DNA from: Bacteroides cutis | GTDB taxonomy: Bacteria; Bacteroidota; Bacteroidia; Bacteroidales; Bacteroidaceae | Length of the DNA stretch: 64,000 bases | Direction of reading: 5' to 3' | NCBI RefSeq assembly: GCF_900241005.1 | Contig: NZ_OEST01000003.1 | Coordinates: forward strand, 434,001 to 498,000 | Part shown: piece by piece, positions 1-8,685 of the stretch | Layout of the letters: every line of letters begins with the position of its first letter | Position numbering within the stretch: position 1 is the stretch's first letter | Translations under genes and position numbers: made by a program | Notes under the pieces: model-generated | What the model was told of the DNA's origin: nothing | Seen by the model: only the letters and a program-made list of their open reading frames with translations | Database searches by the model: none

Positions 1-252
1 AGCGGTGTACCTTTGCCTCGCATTCCGGCAGTGGATGCGGAACTTTGTACACATTGTGGTTATTGTGTGAAGCATTGTCCTACGGGTGCTATTTTGAAAG
101 GGGATGAATGTAATACGCTTGTCGAGAAATGTATCAAGTGCTGTGCTTGTGTGAAGGGATGTCCGCAAAAGGCACGTACATACGATACTCCGTTTGCTGC
201 ATTGCTGTCCGATTGCTTCAAAAAGCCCAAAGAGAACCGGATCATCGTGTAA
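1..252 (+). CDS. 4Fe-4S ferredoxin-domain protein, C-terminal end (EFR1-like), partial
   Basis: The reading frame is open from the first base and stops at 252, so only the last 83 residues are in the window and the true start lies upstream. Two CxxCxxCxxxCP clusters are visible, near fragment residues 16-27 and 44-55, as in an 8-iron (two 4Fe-4S) ferredoxin domain. Bacteroides EFR1-family proteins carry a flavodoxin-like domain followed by such a C-terminal module, which would fit a cytoplasmic electron carrier, but the upstream domain cannot be seen. A TTG at 13 could be mistaken for a start; the frame is open before it. About 160 bp without a gene separates it from convergent tilS. Confidence 0.75.
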   Translation, partial: SGVPLPRIPAVDAELCTHCGYCVKHCPTGAILKGDECNTLVEKCIKCCACVKGCPQKARTYDTPFAALLSDCFKKPKENRIIV

Positions 253-416
253 ATACCATTTTGAAAAAGATGTATAAGGATGTTTACGTTTAATGGACGT
301 AGCAGATAGGGGTGTATATTGAATTTTATTTAGTTATATACTGAATATATCCTACGTTGTGTATTGATTACCAATGGTTAAATCATTTTCTTCATACAAT
401 GATAAAAGATTATAAA

Positions 417-1697
417 TCAGGTGCCGGAACTGATTACTTTTATCACTATCACCCTATGTGTGTTTTCATCTATACGGAAGCGGTTATCCGTTCGTTCGCC
501 TACCAGCCAGATGATATCTTCACCACAACAAAGTACCCATTGCTGTTCTTTTTGCAGGAGAGAGAATTTGTGGTCGGTCAGGTAGTCGCTTATTTTTTTT
601 CGTCCTTTCATGCCGAAAGGGACAAAGGCGTCTCCTTGCTTCCATAATCTGAGCAAAAAAGGAGATAACAGCTTTTCCGCATCAAAGCAAGCTATGTCTT
701 TGTCACGAGGGATTACAAAATCCAGAGTGTAGGGATGTTCTTCTATCTGAAGAATCGGTTGGGTGATTGGTTTGTAAGGTTCAATAAGTAGATAATCACG
801 GTCTTTGACTACACGCCATCCGGGAATGGTGAATGATTTACCCGGTTGTCCGTCTAATGAACGGTAGATATCTTTCACTTGGGTCGGATTAAATCCGAGA
901 GGATAGAGTATTTCGAACAGTAATGTTTCCGGTGCGGGTTCTTGTTTTAGGGTTTCGATATGGATACCTTTCAAGTTTTGTACCCGTAACTTTCCTTCTT
1001 CTATACCTCTTTTATATATGGTAGCGGTATCGTTCAAGTGTTCCGTCGTAGTGAGAATACTTTCTTTTACTGAAGGATTGATTTCTTGCATTAACGGCAG
1101 TATGTTCAGGCGGATTTTATTTCGGGTGTATTCGTCTTGTAAATTCGTGCTGTCTGTTACATAACCTTGTTGGAGGTGTTCCAGATAACCCATGATTTCT
1201 TTGCGGTCTGTGCAAAGCAAAGGTCGGACAATACGCCCATTTTGGGGACGTATTCCCTTCAGACCGTTGATACCTGTTCCACGAATTAAGTTCAAGAGGA
1301 AAGTTTCAACACTATCGTCTTGATGATGGGCAACGGCGATAACCGCCGCGTGGCACTCCTTCCTGAGTTTCTCAAACCAATTGTAACGTAATTCGCGTGC
1401 CGCCATTTCGATGGAGATATGTCGTTCTTCTGCAATTTTCTTCGTATCAAAATGAATGACGTGTAAATTTACCTGCAATTCTTTACAGAGATGGCGAACA
1501 AATGCTTCATCTCTGTCAGACTCTGTACCACGAAGATGGAAATTGCAATGGGCGGCTTCACAGGTATATTCTAGTGATAGTAATAAGCGTAACAAGGCCA
1601 CAGAGTCTGCTCCTCCACTTAGTGCTACGAGAATTTTATCTCTCTTGTCGAAGAGTCGTTCTTGCTCAATATATTGTGCTACTTTTCTTATTTCCAT
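417..1697 (-). CDS. tilS: tRNA(Ile)-lysidine synthase TilS
   Basis: TilS attaches lysine to C34 of the CAU-anticodon tRNA-Ile in the cytoplasm, using ATP, so that the tRNA reads AUA codons. The 426-residue product has the PP-loop ATP-binding motif SGGADS at residues 27-32. A conserved HCNFHLRG stretch follows, and a C-terminal TilS-type domain lies roughly at residues 350-420. The length is normal for the family. The ATG at 1697 lies a few residues before the PP-loop strand, as expected. It diverges from feoAB, with about 150 bp between them that holds promoter motifs for both directions. Confidence 0.95.
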   Translation of the reverse strand: MEIRKVAQYIEQERLFDKRDKILVALSGGADSVALLRLLLSLEYTCEAAHCNFHLRGTESDRDEAFVRHLCKELQVNLHVIHFDTKKIAEERHISIEMAARELRYNWFEKLRKECHAAVIAVAHHQDDSVETFLLNLIRGTGINGLKGIRPQNGRIVRPLLCTDRKEIMGYLEHLQQGYVTDSTNLQDEYTRNKIRLNILPLMQEINPSVKESILTTTEHLNDTATIYKRGIEEGKLRVQNLKGIHIETLKQEPAPETLLFEILYPLGFNPTQVKDIYRSLDGQPGKSFTIPGWRVVKDRDYLLIEPYKPITQPILQIEEHPYTLDFVIPRDKDIACFDAEKLLSPFLLRLWKQGDAFVPFGMKGRKKISDYLTDHKFSLLQKEQQWVLCCGEDIIWLVGERTDNRFRIDENTHRVIVIKVISSGT

Positions 1698-1721
1698 TTG
1701 CTAAAATGTATTTCTATTTTG

Positions 1722-1729
1722 CAAAGATA
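1722..1729 (-). promoter_or_regulatory. -7 box for tilS
   Basis: The minus strand reads TATCTTTG, matching the Bacteroides -7 consensus TAnnTTTG, about 25 bp upstream of the tilS ATG. No clear TTTG lies at the usual spacing, so only the -7 half is supported. Confidence 0.4.
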
Positions 1730-1784
1730 AATTATTCTTTCTGATAATCACTTATACTCTCTTATTTAAAAACATTCTAAATTA

Positions 1785-1816
1785 TTTGTTGCGTGCGAAC
1801 ATAATTTTTATCTTTG
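1785..1816 (+). promoter_or_regulatory. feoAB promoter
   Basis: TTTG (1785-1788), 20 bases, then TATCTTTG (1809-1816) gives both halves of the Bacteroides housekeeping promoter consensus. The feoAB ATG is at 1845, leaving a leader of about 20 bases. Confidence 0.75.
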
Positions 1817-1844
1817 CGTCCAAAATATAGAAAGGCAGAAAACT

Positions 1845-4316
1845 ATGCGTTTATCCGAATTGAAAACCGGTGAAAAAGGGGTAATTGTAAAAGTGCTAGG
1901 ACACGGTGGTTTCCGCAAACGTATTGTGGAAATGGGGTTTGTCAAAGGAAAGACCGTGGAGGTTTTGTTGAATGCTCCGTTAAGAGATCCTATCAAATAT
2001 AGAGTAATGGGATATGAGATATCCCTACGTCGGCAAGAAGCCGAAATGATAGAGATTATAAGTGAGCATGAGATAAAGGAACTGGACCTGCAACTGGATT
2101 ATCATAAAGGATTAAGTGAAGACATGGTTTTGGGAGAAGATGAATTGAAACGTCTTGCTCTGGGGAAACGCCGTACCATTAATGTAGCTTTGGTTGGAAA
2201 TCCGAATTGCGGTAAAACATCCCTGTTTAATATTGCTTCCGGTTCACACGAGCATGTGGGCAATTATAGTGGCGTTACTGTAGATGCTAAAGAAGGTTAC
2301 TTTGACTTTCAGGGTTATCATTTCCGCATTGTCGATCTTCCCGGTACCTATTCTCTTTCAGCCTATTCGCCAGAGGAAATATATGTTCGCCAGCATATCA
2401 TTAACGAGACGCCGGATATTATCATCAATGTAGTCGATTCTTCTAATCTGGAACGTAATCTTTACCTCACGACTCAATTGATTGATATGAATGTGCGTAT
2501 GGTGATTGCCCTTAATATGTACGATGAATTGACCGCCAGTGGCAATACGTTGGATTATGTAAAGTTGGGACAACTGTTCGGGGTTCCGATGTTGCCTACC
2601 GTCAGTCGTACCGGAAAGGGGATTGAGCAGTTGTTCCATGCAATTATCGGTATTTACGAAGGGGGCGACTTCCTTGACAAGAAAGGGAAGGTACGCGCTG
2701 AGATATTAAACGATTTACGTAACTGGCATAAAGAATATGTTCCCGACCATGATTTTGGTACTCACAAAGAGGAAGAAGATCATCCGAGGGGCTTTTATCG
2801 CCATATCCATATCAATCACGGACCGGAACTGGAACGGAGCATCGATACGGTAAAGCGTGTCATCAGCGTCAACGAGAATATACGTCATAAATACTCCACC
2901 CGTTTTCTGGCTATCAAACTTTTGGAGAATGATGAAGATTTGGAGAAGGTGGTACGGGAATTTTCCAATGGAAAAGAAATTCTTGAAGTTCGCGACCGGG
3001 AGGAACTGCGTCTCCGCAATGTGATTAATGAAGAGAGTGAGCAGGCTATAACCGATGCCAAATATGGTTTTATATCTGGTGCATTACGTGAGACGTATAC
3101 CGATAATCATAAAGATACGGCACATGTTACCCGTGTTATAGATTCTATTGTAACGCACCGTGTGTGGGGATATCCTATCTTTTTTCTTTTCCTGTATCTG
3201 ATGTTTGAAGGAACTTTCATTTTAGGTGATTATCCTATGCAAGGTATTGAATGGTTAGTTGGAGAGTTGGGAGACTTAATCCGTAATAATATGTCCGAAG
3301 GACCGTTGAAGGCTTTGTTGGTCGATGGTATTGTAGGTGGTGTAGGTGGTGTTATTGTTTTTTTACCCAACATCTTAATTCTCTATTTCTTTATCTCGCT
3401 GATGGAAGATTCGGGATATATGGCTCGTGCTGCCTTTATTATGGACAAGATAATGCATAAGATGGGGTTACATGGTAAATCTTTCATACCGTTGATTATG
3501 GGATTTGGTTGTAATGTTCCGGCAATTATGGCATCACGGACTATCGAGAACCGTAAGAGTCGTCTGGTAACTATGCTCATTAATCCATTGATGTCATGCA
3601 GTGCCCGTCTGCCTATTTACTTGTTGTTGGTAGGAGCTTTTTTCCCGAACAATGCCAGCCTGGTTTTGTTAACAATTTATGCTATCGGTATTTTGCTGGC
3701 TGTGGTTATGGCACGCCTTTTTTGCCGTTTTTTGGTGAAAGGAGACGATACGCCATTTGTTATGGAATTGCCTCCTTATCGTATACCGACTTCTAAGTCT
3801 ATTTTCAGGCATACATGGGAGAAAGGTGCACAGTATCTGCGTAAGATGGGAGGGATTATAATGGTGGCTTCTGTTGTGATATGGGCTTTGGGTTATTATC
3901 CCAATCATGATACCTATGAAGATGTTGCCGAGCAACAGGAAAATTCCTATATAGGTAAGATTGGTAAGGCGGTGGAGCCGGTTATTGAACCTTTGGGGTT
4001 CGATTGGAAACTGGGTATTGGCATTCTATCCGGTGTGGGGGCTAAGGAATTGGTGGTAAGTACGCTCGGGGTACTTTATGCCGATGATGCTGAGGTAGAC
4101 ACTGTGAGTTTGGGACAACGTATTCCAATTACCCCTCTGGTCGCTTTTTGCTACATGGTGTTTGTATTGATATATTTTCCATGTATTGCCACGCTGGCGG
4201 CTATTAAGGGAGAATCGGGCAGTTGGAAGTGGGCATTGTTTACAGCCGTATATACTACTTTATTGGCGTGGGGAGTATCTTTTACTATTTATCAGATAGG
4301 AGGTTTGTTTATATGA
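1845..4316 (+). CDS. feoB: FeoA-FeoB fusion, ferrous iron transport protein
   Basis: This inner-membrane protein imports Fe2+. The 823 residues begin with a FeoA-like SH3 domain (about 1-75). The FeoB G domain follows: GNPNCGKT at 118-125 (G1), DLPGTYS (G3), NMYD (G4) and SRTGKG (G5). After the cytoplasmic helical region comes the hydrophobic Gate-type permease core, with the segment GFGCNVPA, from about residue 440 to the end. In many bacteria FeoA and FeoB are separate genes; the fused form is common in Bacteroides. The stop codon overlaps the ATG of a small Cys-rich gene (ATGA at 4313-4316), which points to translational coupling. Confidence 0.95.
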   Translation: MRLSELKTGEKGVIVKVLGHGGFRKRIVEMGFVKGKTVEVLLNAPLRDPIKYRVMGYEISLRRQEAEMIEIISEHEIKELDLQLDYHKGLSEDMVLGEDELKRLALGKRRTINVALVGNPNCGKTSLFNIASGSHEHVGNYSGVTVDAKEGYFDFQGYHFRIVDLPGTYSLSAYSPEEIYVRQHIINETPDIIINVVDSSNLERNLYLTTQLIDMNVRMVIALNMYDELTASGNTLDYVKLGQLFGVPMLPTVSRTGKGIEQLFHAIIGIYEGGDFLDKKGKVRAEILNDLRNWHKEYVPDHDFGTHKEEEDHPRGFYRHIHINHGPELERSIDTVKRVISVNENIRHKYSTRFLAIKLLENDEDLEKVVREFSNGKEILEVRDREELRLRNVINEESEQAITDAKYGFISGALRETYTDNHKDTAHVTRVIDSIVTHRVWGYPIFFLFLYLMFEGTFILGDYPMQGIEWLVGELGDLIRNNMSEGPLKALLVDGIVGGVGGVIVFLPNILILYFFISLMEDSGYMARAAFIMDKIMHKMGLHGKSFIPLIMGFGCNVPAIMASRTIENRKSRLVTMLINPLMSCSARLPIYLLLVGAFFPNNASLVLLTIYAIGILLAVVMARLFCRFLVKGDDTPFVMELPPYRIPTSKSIFRHTWEKGAQYLRKMGGIIMVASVVIWALGYYPNHDTYEDVAEQQENSYIGKIGKAVEPVIEPLGFDWKLGIGILSGVGAKELVVSTLGVLYADDAEVDTVSLGQRIPITPLVAFCYMVFVLIYFPCIATLAAIKGESGSWKWALFTAVYTTLLAWGVSFTIYQIGGLFI

Positions 4317-4528
4317 GCAATTGGCAAAATTGGGTAGTTGTATTGGTGCTACTGTTATGCGCTTTTCGGATTGGTCAGAGCATTTATTCTTTTTTTCGGC
4401 GAGTAAAGGAAAAACGTAATCCATGCGAGAATTGTGTAACCGGCTGTGAATTAAAGCAATTGTACGATAAAAAACGTGCGGAGTGTAGTGGAAAGCCAAA
4501 AGAAACAAAGAAAAATTGCTGTGGATAG
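4313..4528 (+). CDS. FeoB-associated Cys-rich membrane protein
   Basis: A 71-residue protein whose ATG overlaps the feoB stop codon. It has one N-terminal membrane segment (about 6-23), a basic patch, then a Cys-rich tail with CENC, a further Cys, and a CC pair close to the C-terminus. Small Cys-rich membrane proteins after feoB form a recognised family, with FeoC-like accessory roles proposed but not settled. I chose the ATG at 4313 rather than an upstream in-frame start inside feoB, because the transmembrane segment follows it directly and the overlap is the usual coupled arrangement. Confidence 0.8.
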   Translation: MSNWQNWVVVLVLLLCAFRIGQSIYSFFRRVKEKRNPCENCVTGCELKQLYDKKRAECSGKPKETKKNCCG

Positions 4529-4558
4529 TTGGTAGTTTAAAAAAATGTACTACCTTTG
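4529..4558 (+). promoter_or_regulatory. tRNA-Cys promoter
   Basis: TTG (4529-4531), 19 bases, then TACCTTTG (4551-4558), a good Bacteroides promoter ending about 21 bp before the mature tRNA. Confidence 0.7.
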
Positions 4559-4579
4559 CATCCGCAAACAAGAAATACT

Positions 4580-4651
4580 GGTACCTTGGATGAGTGGCTT
4601 AGTCAGCGGTCTGCAAAACCGTGTACGGCAGTTCGAATCTGCCAGGTACCT
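4580..4651 (+). tRNA. tRNA-Cys (GCA)
   Basis: A cloverleaf can be folded by eye. The acceptor stem is GGTACCT with AGGTACC, the anticodon loop CTGCAAA sits in a CGGT/ACCG stem, the T loop is TTCGAAT, and the discriminator is U, as expected for Cys. The 3' CCA is not encoded. A rho-independent terminator follows within 10 bp. Confidence 0.95.
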
Positions 4652-4660
4652 CGAAAGAAT

Positions 4661-4699
4661 ACTCCGGAATAGCTTATTAAGTTATTCCGGAGTTTTTTT
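4661..4699 (+). terminator. Terminator after tRNA-Cys
   Basis: An 11-bp perfect stem starting ACTCCGGAATA pairs with its complement across an 11-base loop and is followed by a run of seven T. On the minus strand it could also serve the porin transcript ending at 4732. Confidence 0.85.
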
Positions 4700-4731
4700 A
4701 TATACATAAACTTGTAAGAAAAGCTGTCCTA

Positions 4732-5919
4732 TTAAAATACAGGTAACTGGTATATAAATCCAACCGATACTCTGTTTGTTGAATAATTCTCTTGTCCCAG
4801 TGCCTTGGCACGGGCTGTAAAGTCATATGAACGTCCTACGTAAGTCAGGAAGAAATGCAGGTTGGTTTCCATCGGATAAAACTCTACACCGGCAAGGTAT
4901 CCCCAGGATGTACTGTATTTCCCTTTCTCTAAATCTCCATGTTTCTTGGTAAGAGAGGCGGTTTCGTACATTCCTTTTACAAAGACATTCCATTTAGGTA
5001 AAAAGCGATAGTTTAATTTGGTTACCAATGACATATAACCGGCATCGGTAGCATTGTGCCCATCCATTTTACCTGTCATCCTTGTGACAATTCCTTTACG
5101 GTCGACCCCTTCTTTGGAATACATGAAATCGAGGAACATATTGAATTTGTCCAGATTTAACTCATTACCCAGCGCATAATAATAGAGGTATTTATCTTTT
5201 GCCTCGTTCATGACGGAAGCAGACCAACGTGTTTTGAACACGTCATTAAAGTTACCATTCCAGTTCAGGGTATAGACAAGCGGCAGTTTGCCCGATTCCA
5301 GTTGAGGAGTTTCACCTTCTACCGTCTCAATGCCATAGGTACTGTTAAAGGAACCGTTGCGGCTATCCAAAATCTGTAAGTTCAGTTGTTGGCTGGGAGT
5401 AATGTCGTAGCCGATATTCAAACCGGTCATGAAGTTACTCATATTCTCGATCATATCGCTATACTCGTATATGTCGATGGGGTTTAAATCGAACTCTATA
5501 CCTCCGTAGGCGGTGCATTGTTTACCGGCAAAGAGGGAAAATCCTTTGCCTAACTTTATTCCGATACCTGCATAGTCAATAGAGGTAGGTAGGTTGTCTA
5601 TGTTTCCGCTACCGTCATTCGAACGGTTCAGGCGTTGCCGGTACCGATACGAGAGCCAACTGTTGATATTACCTTTCGCCTCGATACGAAGTTGTCTCAT
5701 TTTGAAGGCTCCTTGTTCAAAGCCATCGCGGAAATTGGCATCGAAACTTCCCTGCATGTTGAGGAATAAGTTAAACTTATCCTGTTTCTTTTCCACATTA
5801 GTAAGTTCTTCAAACAGGGTTTTATTCCCAAGGAACCTGTCACTTTTCTCCGTATCCTGGGCATGTATTCCCTGTATGCAGCCTGCCATCAGGAGTATGA
5901 ATGTTAGTTTCTTCATCAT
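4732..5919 (-). CDS. Outer-membrane porin (phosphate-selective porin-like barrel)
   Basis: A 395-residue protein with an N-terminal signal peptide ending near HAQ (residues 19-21). The rest is rich in aromatic and alternating residues and ends in phenylalanine, the usual C-terminus of a beta-barrel inserted by the BAM complex. The fold resembles the OprO/OprP-like porins of Bacteroides. It is the last gene of a minus-strand group: ansB ends only 15 bp upstream of its ATG. An inferred role is outer-membrane entry for asparagine, aspartate or dicarboxylates, but the substrate cannot be read from the sequence. Confidence 0.75.
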   Translation of the reverse strand: MMKKLTFILLMAGCIQGIHAQDTEKSDRFLGNKTLFEELTNVEKKQDKFNLFLNMQGSFDANFRDGFEQGAFKMRQLRIEAKGNINSWLSYRYRQRLNRSNDGSGNIDNLPTSIDYAGIGIKLGKGFSLFAGKQCTAYGGIEFDLNPIDIYEYSDMIENMSNFMTGLNIGYDITPSQQLNLQILDSRNGSFNSTYGIETVEGETPQLESGKLPLVYTLNWNGNFNDVFKTRWSASVMNEAKDKYLYYYALGNELNLDKFNMFLDFMYSKEGVDRKGIVTRMTGKMDGHNATDAGYMSLVTKLNYRFLPKWNVFVKGMYETASLTKKHGDLEKGKYSTSWGYLAGVEFYPMETNLHFFLTYVGRSYDFTARAKALGQENYSTNRVSVGFIYQLPVF

Positions 5920-5934
5920 TTCCGGATATCGATT

Positions 5935-6996
5935 TTAGTATTCATTAAAATATTCCTGAATTTGCTTCCAGTCATGGGTCTTGGTCAATGCAAGCATCAA
6001 CAGGACGCGTGATTTCTGGGGATTTAATTCCTGGGATGCTACGAACTGATATTTCGCGTCGTCCACTTCGGCGTCCAGTGAAGTCGGTCCTGTGGGCACT
6101 CTTGAAGAACGGACAACGAGGATACCTTTTTTGCGCGCATCCATTAAAACCGGAAATATATTCTTATGAATGTTTCCGTTGCCTACTCCTGCATGAATGA
6201 TACCTTTATAGCCGTTGCTCAACATAGGTGTAACCATGTCGGCTTCAATATTTGAATAGCTATAGACGATGCCTACTTTGGGAAGTGAGTTCAGATTGGT
6301 TACATCGAAAACGGACTGGGTGGTATGTTTCTTTACGGATGACATATTGTACGTTACCTTACCGTTCAAAACATAACCGAGTGCACCTGCATTAGGAGCC
6401 TGGAACGTTTGTACGTCGACGGTATTCATCTTCACCACGTTTGTAGCGCCAAGCACGCTTCCGTTCATAGCTACCAGAACTCCTTTGCCTTTAGACTCTT
6501 TTGCTCCCGCCACCACAACGGCATTATATAAGTTGAGGGGGCCGTCGGCGCTAAGGGCTGTAGAGGGACGCATAGCTCCGACCAGAACGACCGGTTTATC
6601 ACTCTTGACCGTCAGGTTAAGGAAATAAGCGGTTTCTTCCATGGTATCGGTTCCGTGAGTAATAACGATACCATCGATATCCGAACGTTTCAAGAGTTGG
6701 TTAATCTTCTTTGCGAGGATAAGCCAGACTTCATCATTCATGTCTTGAGAACCGATTTTAACGATTTGCTCGCCTGTAACGTTAGCGATATTCTTTATTT
6801 CGGGTACGGCGTCCAGCAGTGTCCCGATGGCTACCTGACCGGCTGTATAGTTAGTCGCAGTGGCAGACGTTCCTGTTCCGGCAATTGTTCCACCGGTTGC
6901 AAGAATATGGATATTGGGCTTTTGCTGCGCGAAAACTGCCGCTACAGAAAACAGTAGCATTACAGCTACCACACTAAGTCTTTTGAATTTTTTCAT
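5935..6996 (-). CDS. ansB: Periplasmic L-asparaginase, type II
   Basis: It hydrolyses asparagine to aspartate and ammonia. The 353 residues begin with a signal peptide (cleavage near FAQ, residues 22-24). They contain both asparaginase signatures: TGGTIAGTG at 34-42 with the nucleophilic Thr, and HGTDTMEE at 114-121 with the second catalytic Thr-Asp pair. The signal peptide and the motif context favour the high-affinity secreted type II enzyme over cytoplasmic AnsA. It lies between dcuB (42 bp upstream) and a porin gene (15 bp downstream), so the product aspartate would be released next to a C4-dicarboxylate transporter. Confidence 0.95.
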   Translation of the reverse strand: MKKFKRLSVVAVMLLFSVAAVFAQQKPNIHILATGGTIAGTGTSATATNYTAGQVAIGTLLDAVPEIKNIANVTGEQIVKIGSQDMNDEVWLILAKKINQLLKRSDIDGIVITHGTDTMEETAYFLNLTVKSDKPVVLVGAMRPSTALSADGPLNLYNAVVVAGAKESKGKGVLVAMNGSVLGATNVVKMNTVDVQTFQAPNAGALGYVLNGKVTYNMSSVKKHTTQSVFDVTNLNSLPKVGIVYSYSNIEADMVTPMLSNGYKGIIHAGVGNGNIHKNIFPVLMDARKKGILVVRSSRVPTGPTSLDAEVDDAKYQFVASQELNPQKSRVLLMLALTKTHDWKQIQEYFNEY

Positions 6997-7038
6997 AACT
7001 TAATTGTTTAAATTAAAAAATAGGTTGAAGTATATTGG

Positions 7039-8349
7039 TTAGAATATTTGTATGAATAACAATCCCAGAACAATGGCAACTACCGTAGCGACCATGCCCG
7101 GCATCATAAAGGAGTGGTTCAGTACGTATTTACCGATCCGGGTTGTTCCGGTACGGTCGAAATTGATGGCAGCCACTACAGTAGGATAATTCGGGATGAA
7201 AAAATATCCGTTTACTGCCGGAAACATGGCTATGAGCATGTATGGTGATATGCCCAGGGCAATGCCCAACGGTACCAACGCGCGTATGGTGGCCGCCTGG
7301 CTGTATAACAGGATGGACATCACAAACAGTGCGACCCCAAACAGCCACGGCATTTGGCGTACAATGCCTTCAATAGATGCGGTAAGTTGAGTCATATTGC
7401 CGTTCAAAAACGTGTCGCCCATCCAGGCGATACCGAAAATGGCAATGACGGCTTGCATTCCGGCAGGAAACACTGAACCTTGCGTTGCCTTGATACCATC
7501 GGTTCTGGTTACCAATAAAATAATGGCTGCCGCCGATAACATGATAATTTCTATAATGGAAGACATGCCCAGAGTGACCACTTTTCCATCAATCAGGAAG
7601 GAGGGACGCATGCCTTCGAGCGAGCCGAAAAGGACGATAAAGACGGTAGCGAGGATGAATATAAGTACCGATAACATGGCATGGCGTTTGTTTTTCACAT
7701 CGTCAATCTTCACTTTCTTACCGTCGAAATATCCTTCTGCCAGACGTTTCTGGTATTCGGGATCATTTACCAGTTCCTTGCCTACGCGCATGGAGCACAA
7801 TGCACCTGCCAGTACGCCGAGTATAGTTGCCGGGATAGTGATTTTCAATATATCGAATAATGTAATGTCGAAGCCTGCCAATAAACCGAGTAACGCAACC
7901 GTAGCGGCAGAAATGGGACTTGCCGTAATGGCTTGCTGCGAAGCGATAACCGCAATACCCAACGGGCGTTCGGGGCGTATTTTGGTTTCCGTCGCCACTT
8001 CGGCAATCACCGGAAGAACGGAATAAGCTACATGCCCCGTTCCGGCGACAAAGGTAAACAAGTAAGTTACGATGGGGCTGAGGATGGTGACATGGGATGG
8101 ATTTTTACGTAGCAGCTTTTCGGCTATCTTCACCATATAGTCAAGTCCTCCGGCTGCCTGCATGCAGGAAGCCGCGGAAATAACGGCGGCAATCATCAGC
8201 ATCACATCAATTGGCGGTGCTGTGGGTTGCAGGCCGAATACAAAGGTAAGTATCCCCAAACCTACGCCTCCCATCACTCCAAGGCCTATACCTCCCAAAC
8301 GTGCACCGATGATAATAGCTGTTAGAACGAATAGTAATTGTAATATCAT
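7039..8349 (-). CDS. dcuB: Anaerobic C4-dicarboxylate transporter, Dcu family
   Basis: A 436-residue, strongly hydrophobic inner-membrane protein with the features of DcuA/DcuB carriers. Near the N-terminus is a glycine-rich segment, then GTGHVAYSVLPV and a conserved QQAITASPISAA stretch. These carriers exchange fumarate, aspartate or malate for succinate during anaerobic growth. It is the first gene of dcuB-ansB-porin and diverges from aspA. The DcuA versus DcuB assignment is by general resemblance only; context supports aspartate uptake with succinate export. Confidence 0.9.
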   Translation of the reverse strand: MILQLLFVLTAIIIGARLGGIGLGVMGGVGLGILTFVFGLQPTAPPIDVMLMIAAVISAASCMQAAGGLDYMVKIAEKLLRKNPSHVTILSPIVTYLFTFVAGTGHVAYSVLPVIAEVATETKIRPERPLGIAVIASQQAITASPISAATVALLGLLAGFDITLFDILKITIPATILGVLAGALCSMRVGKELVNDPEYQKRLAEGYFDGKKVKIDDVKNKRHAMLSVLIFILATVFIVLFGSLEGMRPSFLIDGKVVTLGMSSIIEIIMLSAAAIILLVTRTDGIKATQGSVFPAGMQAVIAIFGIAWMGDTFLNGNMTQLTASIEGIVRQMPWLFGVALFVMSILLYSQAATIRALVPLGIALGISPYMLIAMFPAVNGYFFIPNYPTVVAAINFDRTGTTRIGKYVLNHSFMMPGMVATVVAIVLGLLFIQIF

Positions 8350-8685
8350 ATATTCTTCAAATTAAGATTATACAAAGACAACATTGTTTTTGCGGGTGGC
8401 TAAGTTCTGAAATTATCTTTTATATAACAAAAAAAGAAGTTAAAGTGTTTACTGAAATTAGCGTATATTTACTAAATGAAGTCTTTCTTTACAAAAATAA
8501 GACCTTGGGAAATTTTAGAGTGTATGTTTCATTTTGTCACAATATATATAGTATAATGTGTATGATTGTTGTACGGTTAAAGTTTATTAACTTATTGATA
8601 AGCCGTATCGCTTACAAAACAAATTGTTTTACCTTTGGTTATTATTTAGAAGTACACAATGAATAACTGTTAATTAATATATATT
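8350..8685 (+). other. dcuB-aspA divergent intergenic region
   Basis: These 336 AT-rich bases lie between two divergent genes. A minus-strand TATTTTTG at 8492-8499 could be the -7 box of the dcuB operon, and a plus-strand TACCTTTG lies at 8630-8637 for aspA. No RNA gene, repeat or convincing operator was seen. Confidence 0.5.
8630..8637 (+). promoter_or_regulatory. -7 box for aspA
   Basis: TACCTTTG matches TAnnTTTG, about 48 bp before the aspA ATG. No TTTG lies at 19-21 bp upstream, so the promoter may depend on an activator; that is inference. Confidence 0.5.

Noticed and set aside
7397..8026. 209-codon plus-strand frame inside dcuB
   Set aside because: Antisense shadow of the Dcu transporter gene, rich in Ala/Met/Pro from mirrored hydrophobic codons.
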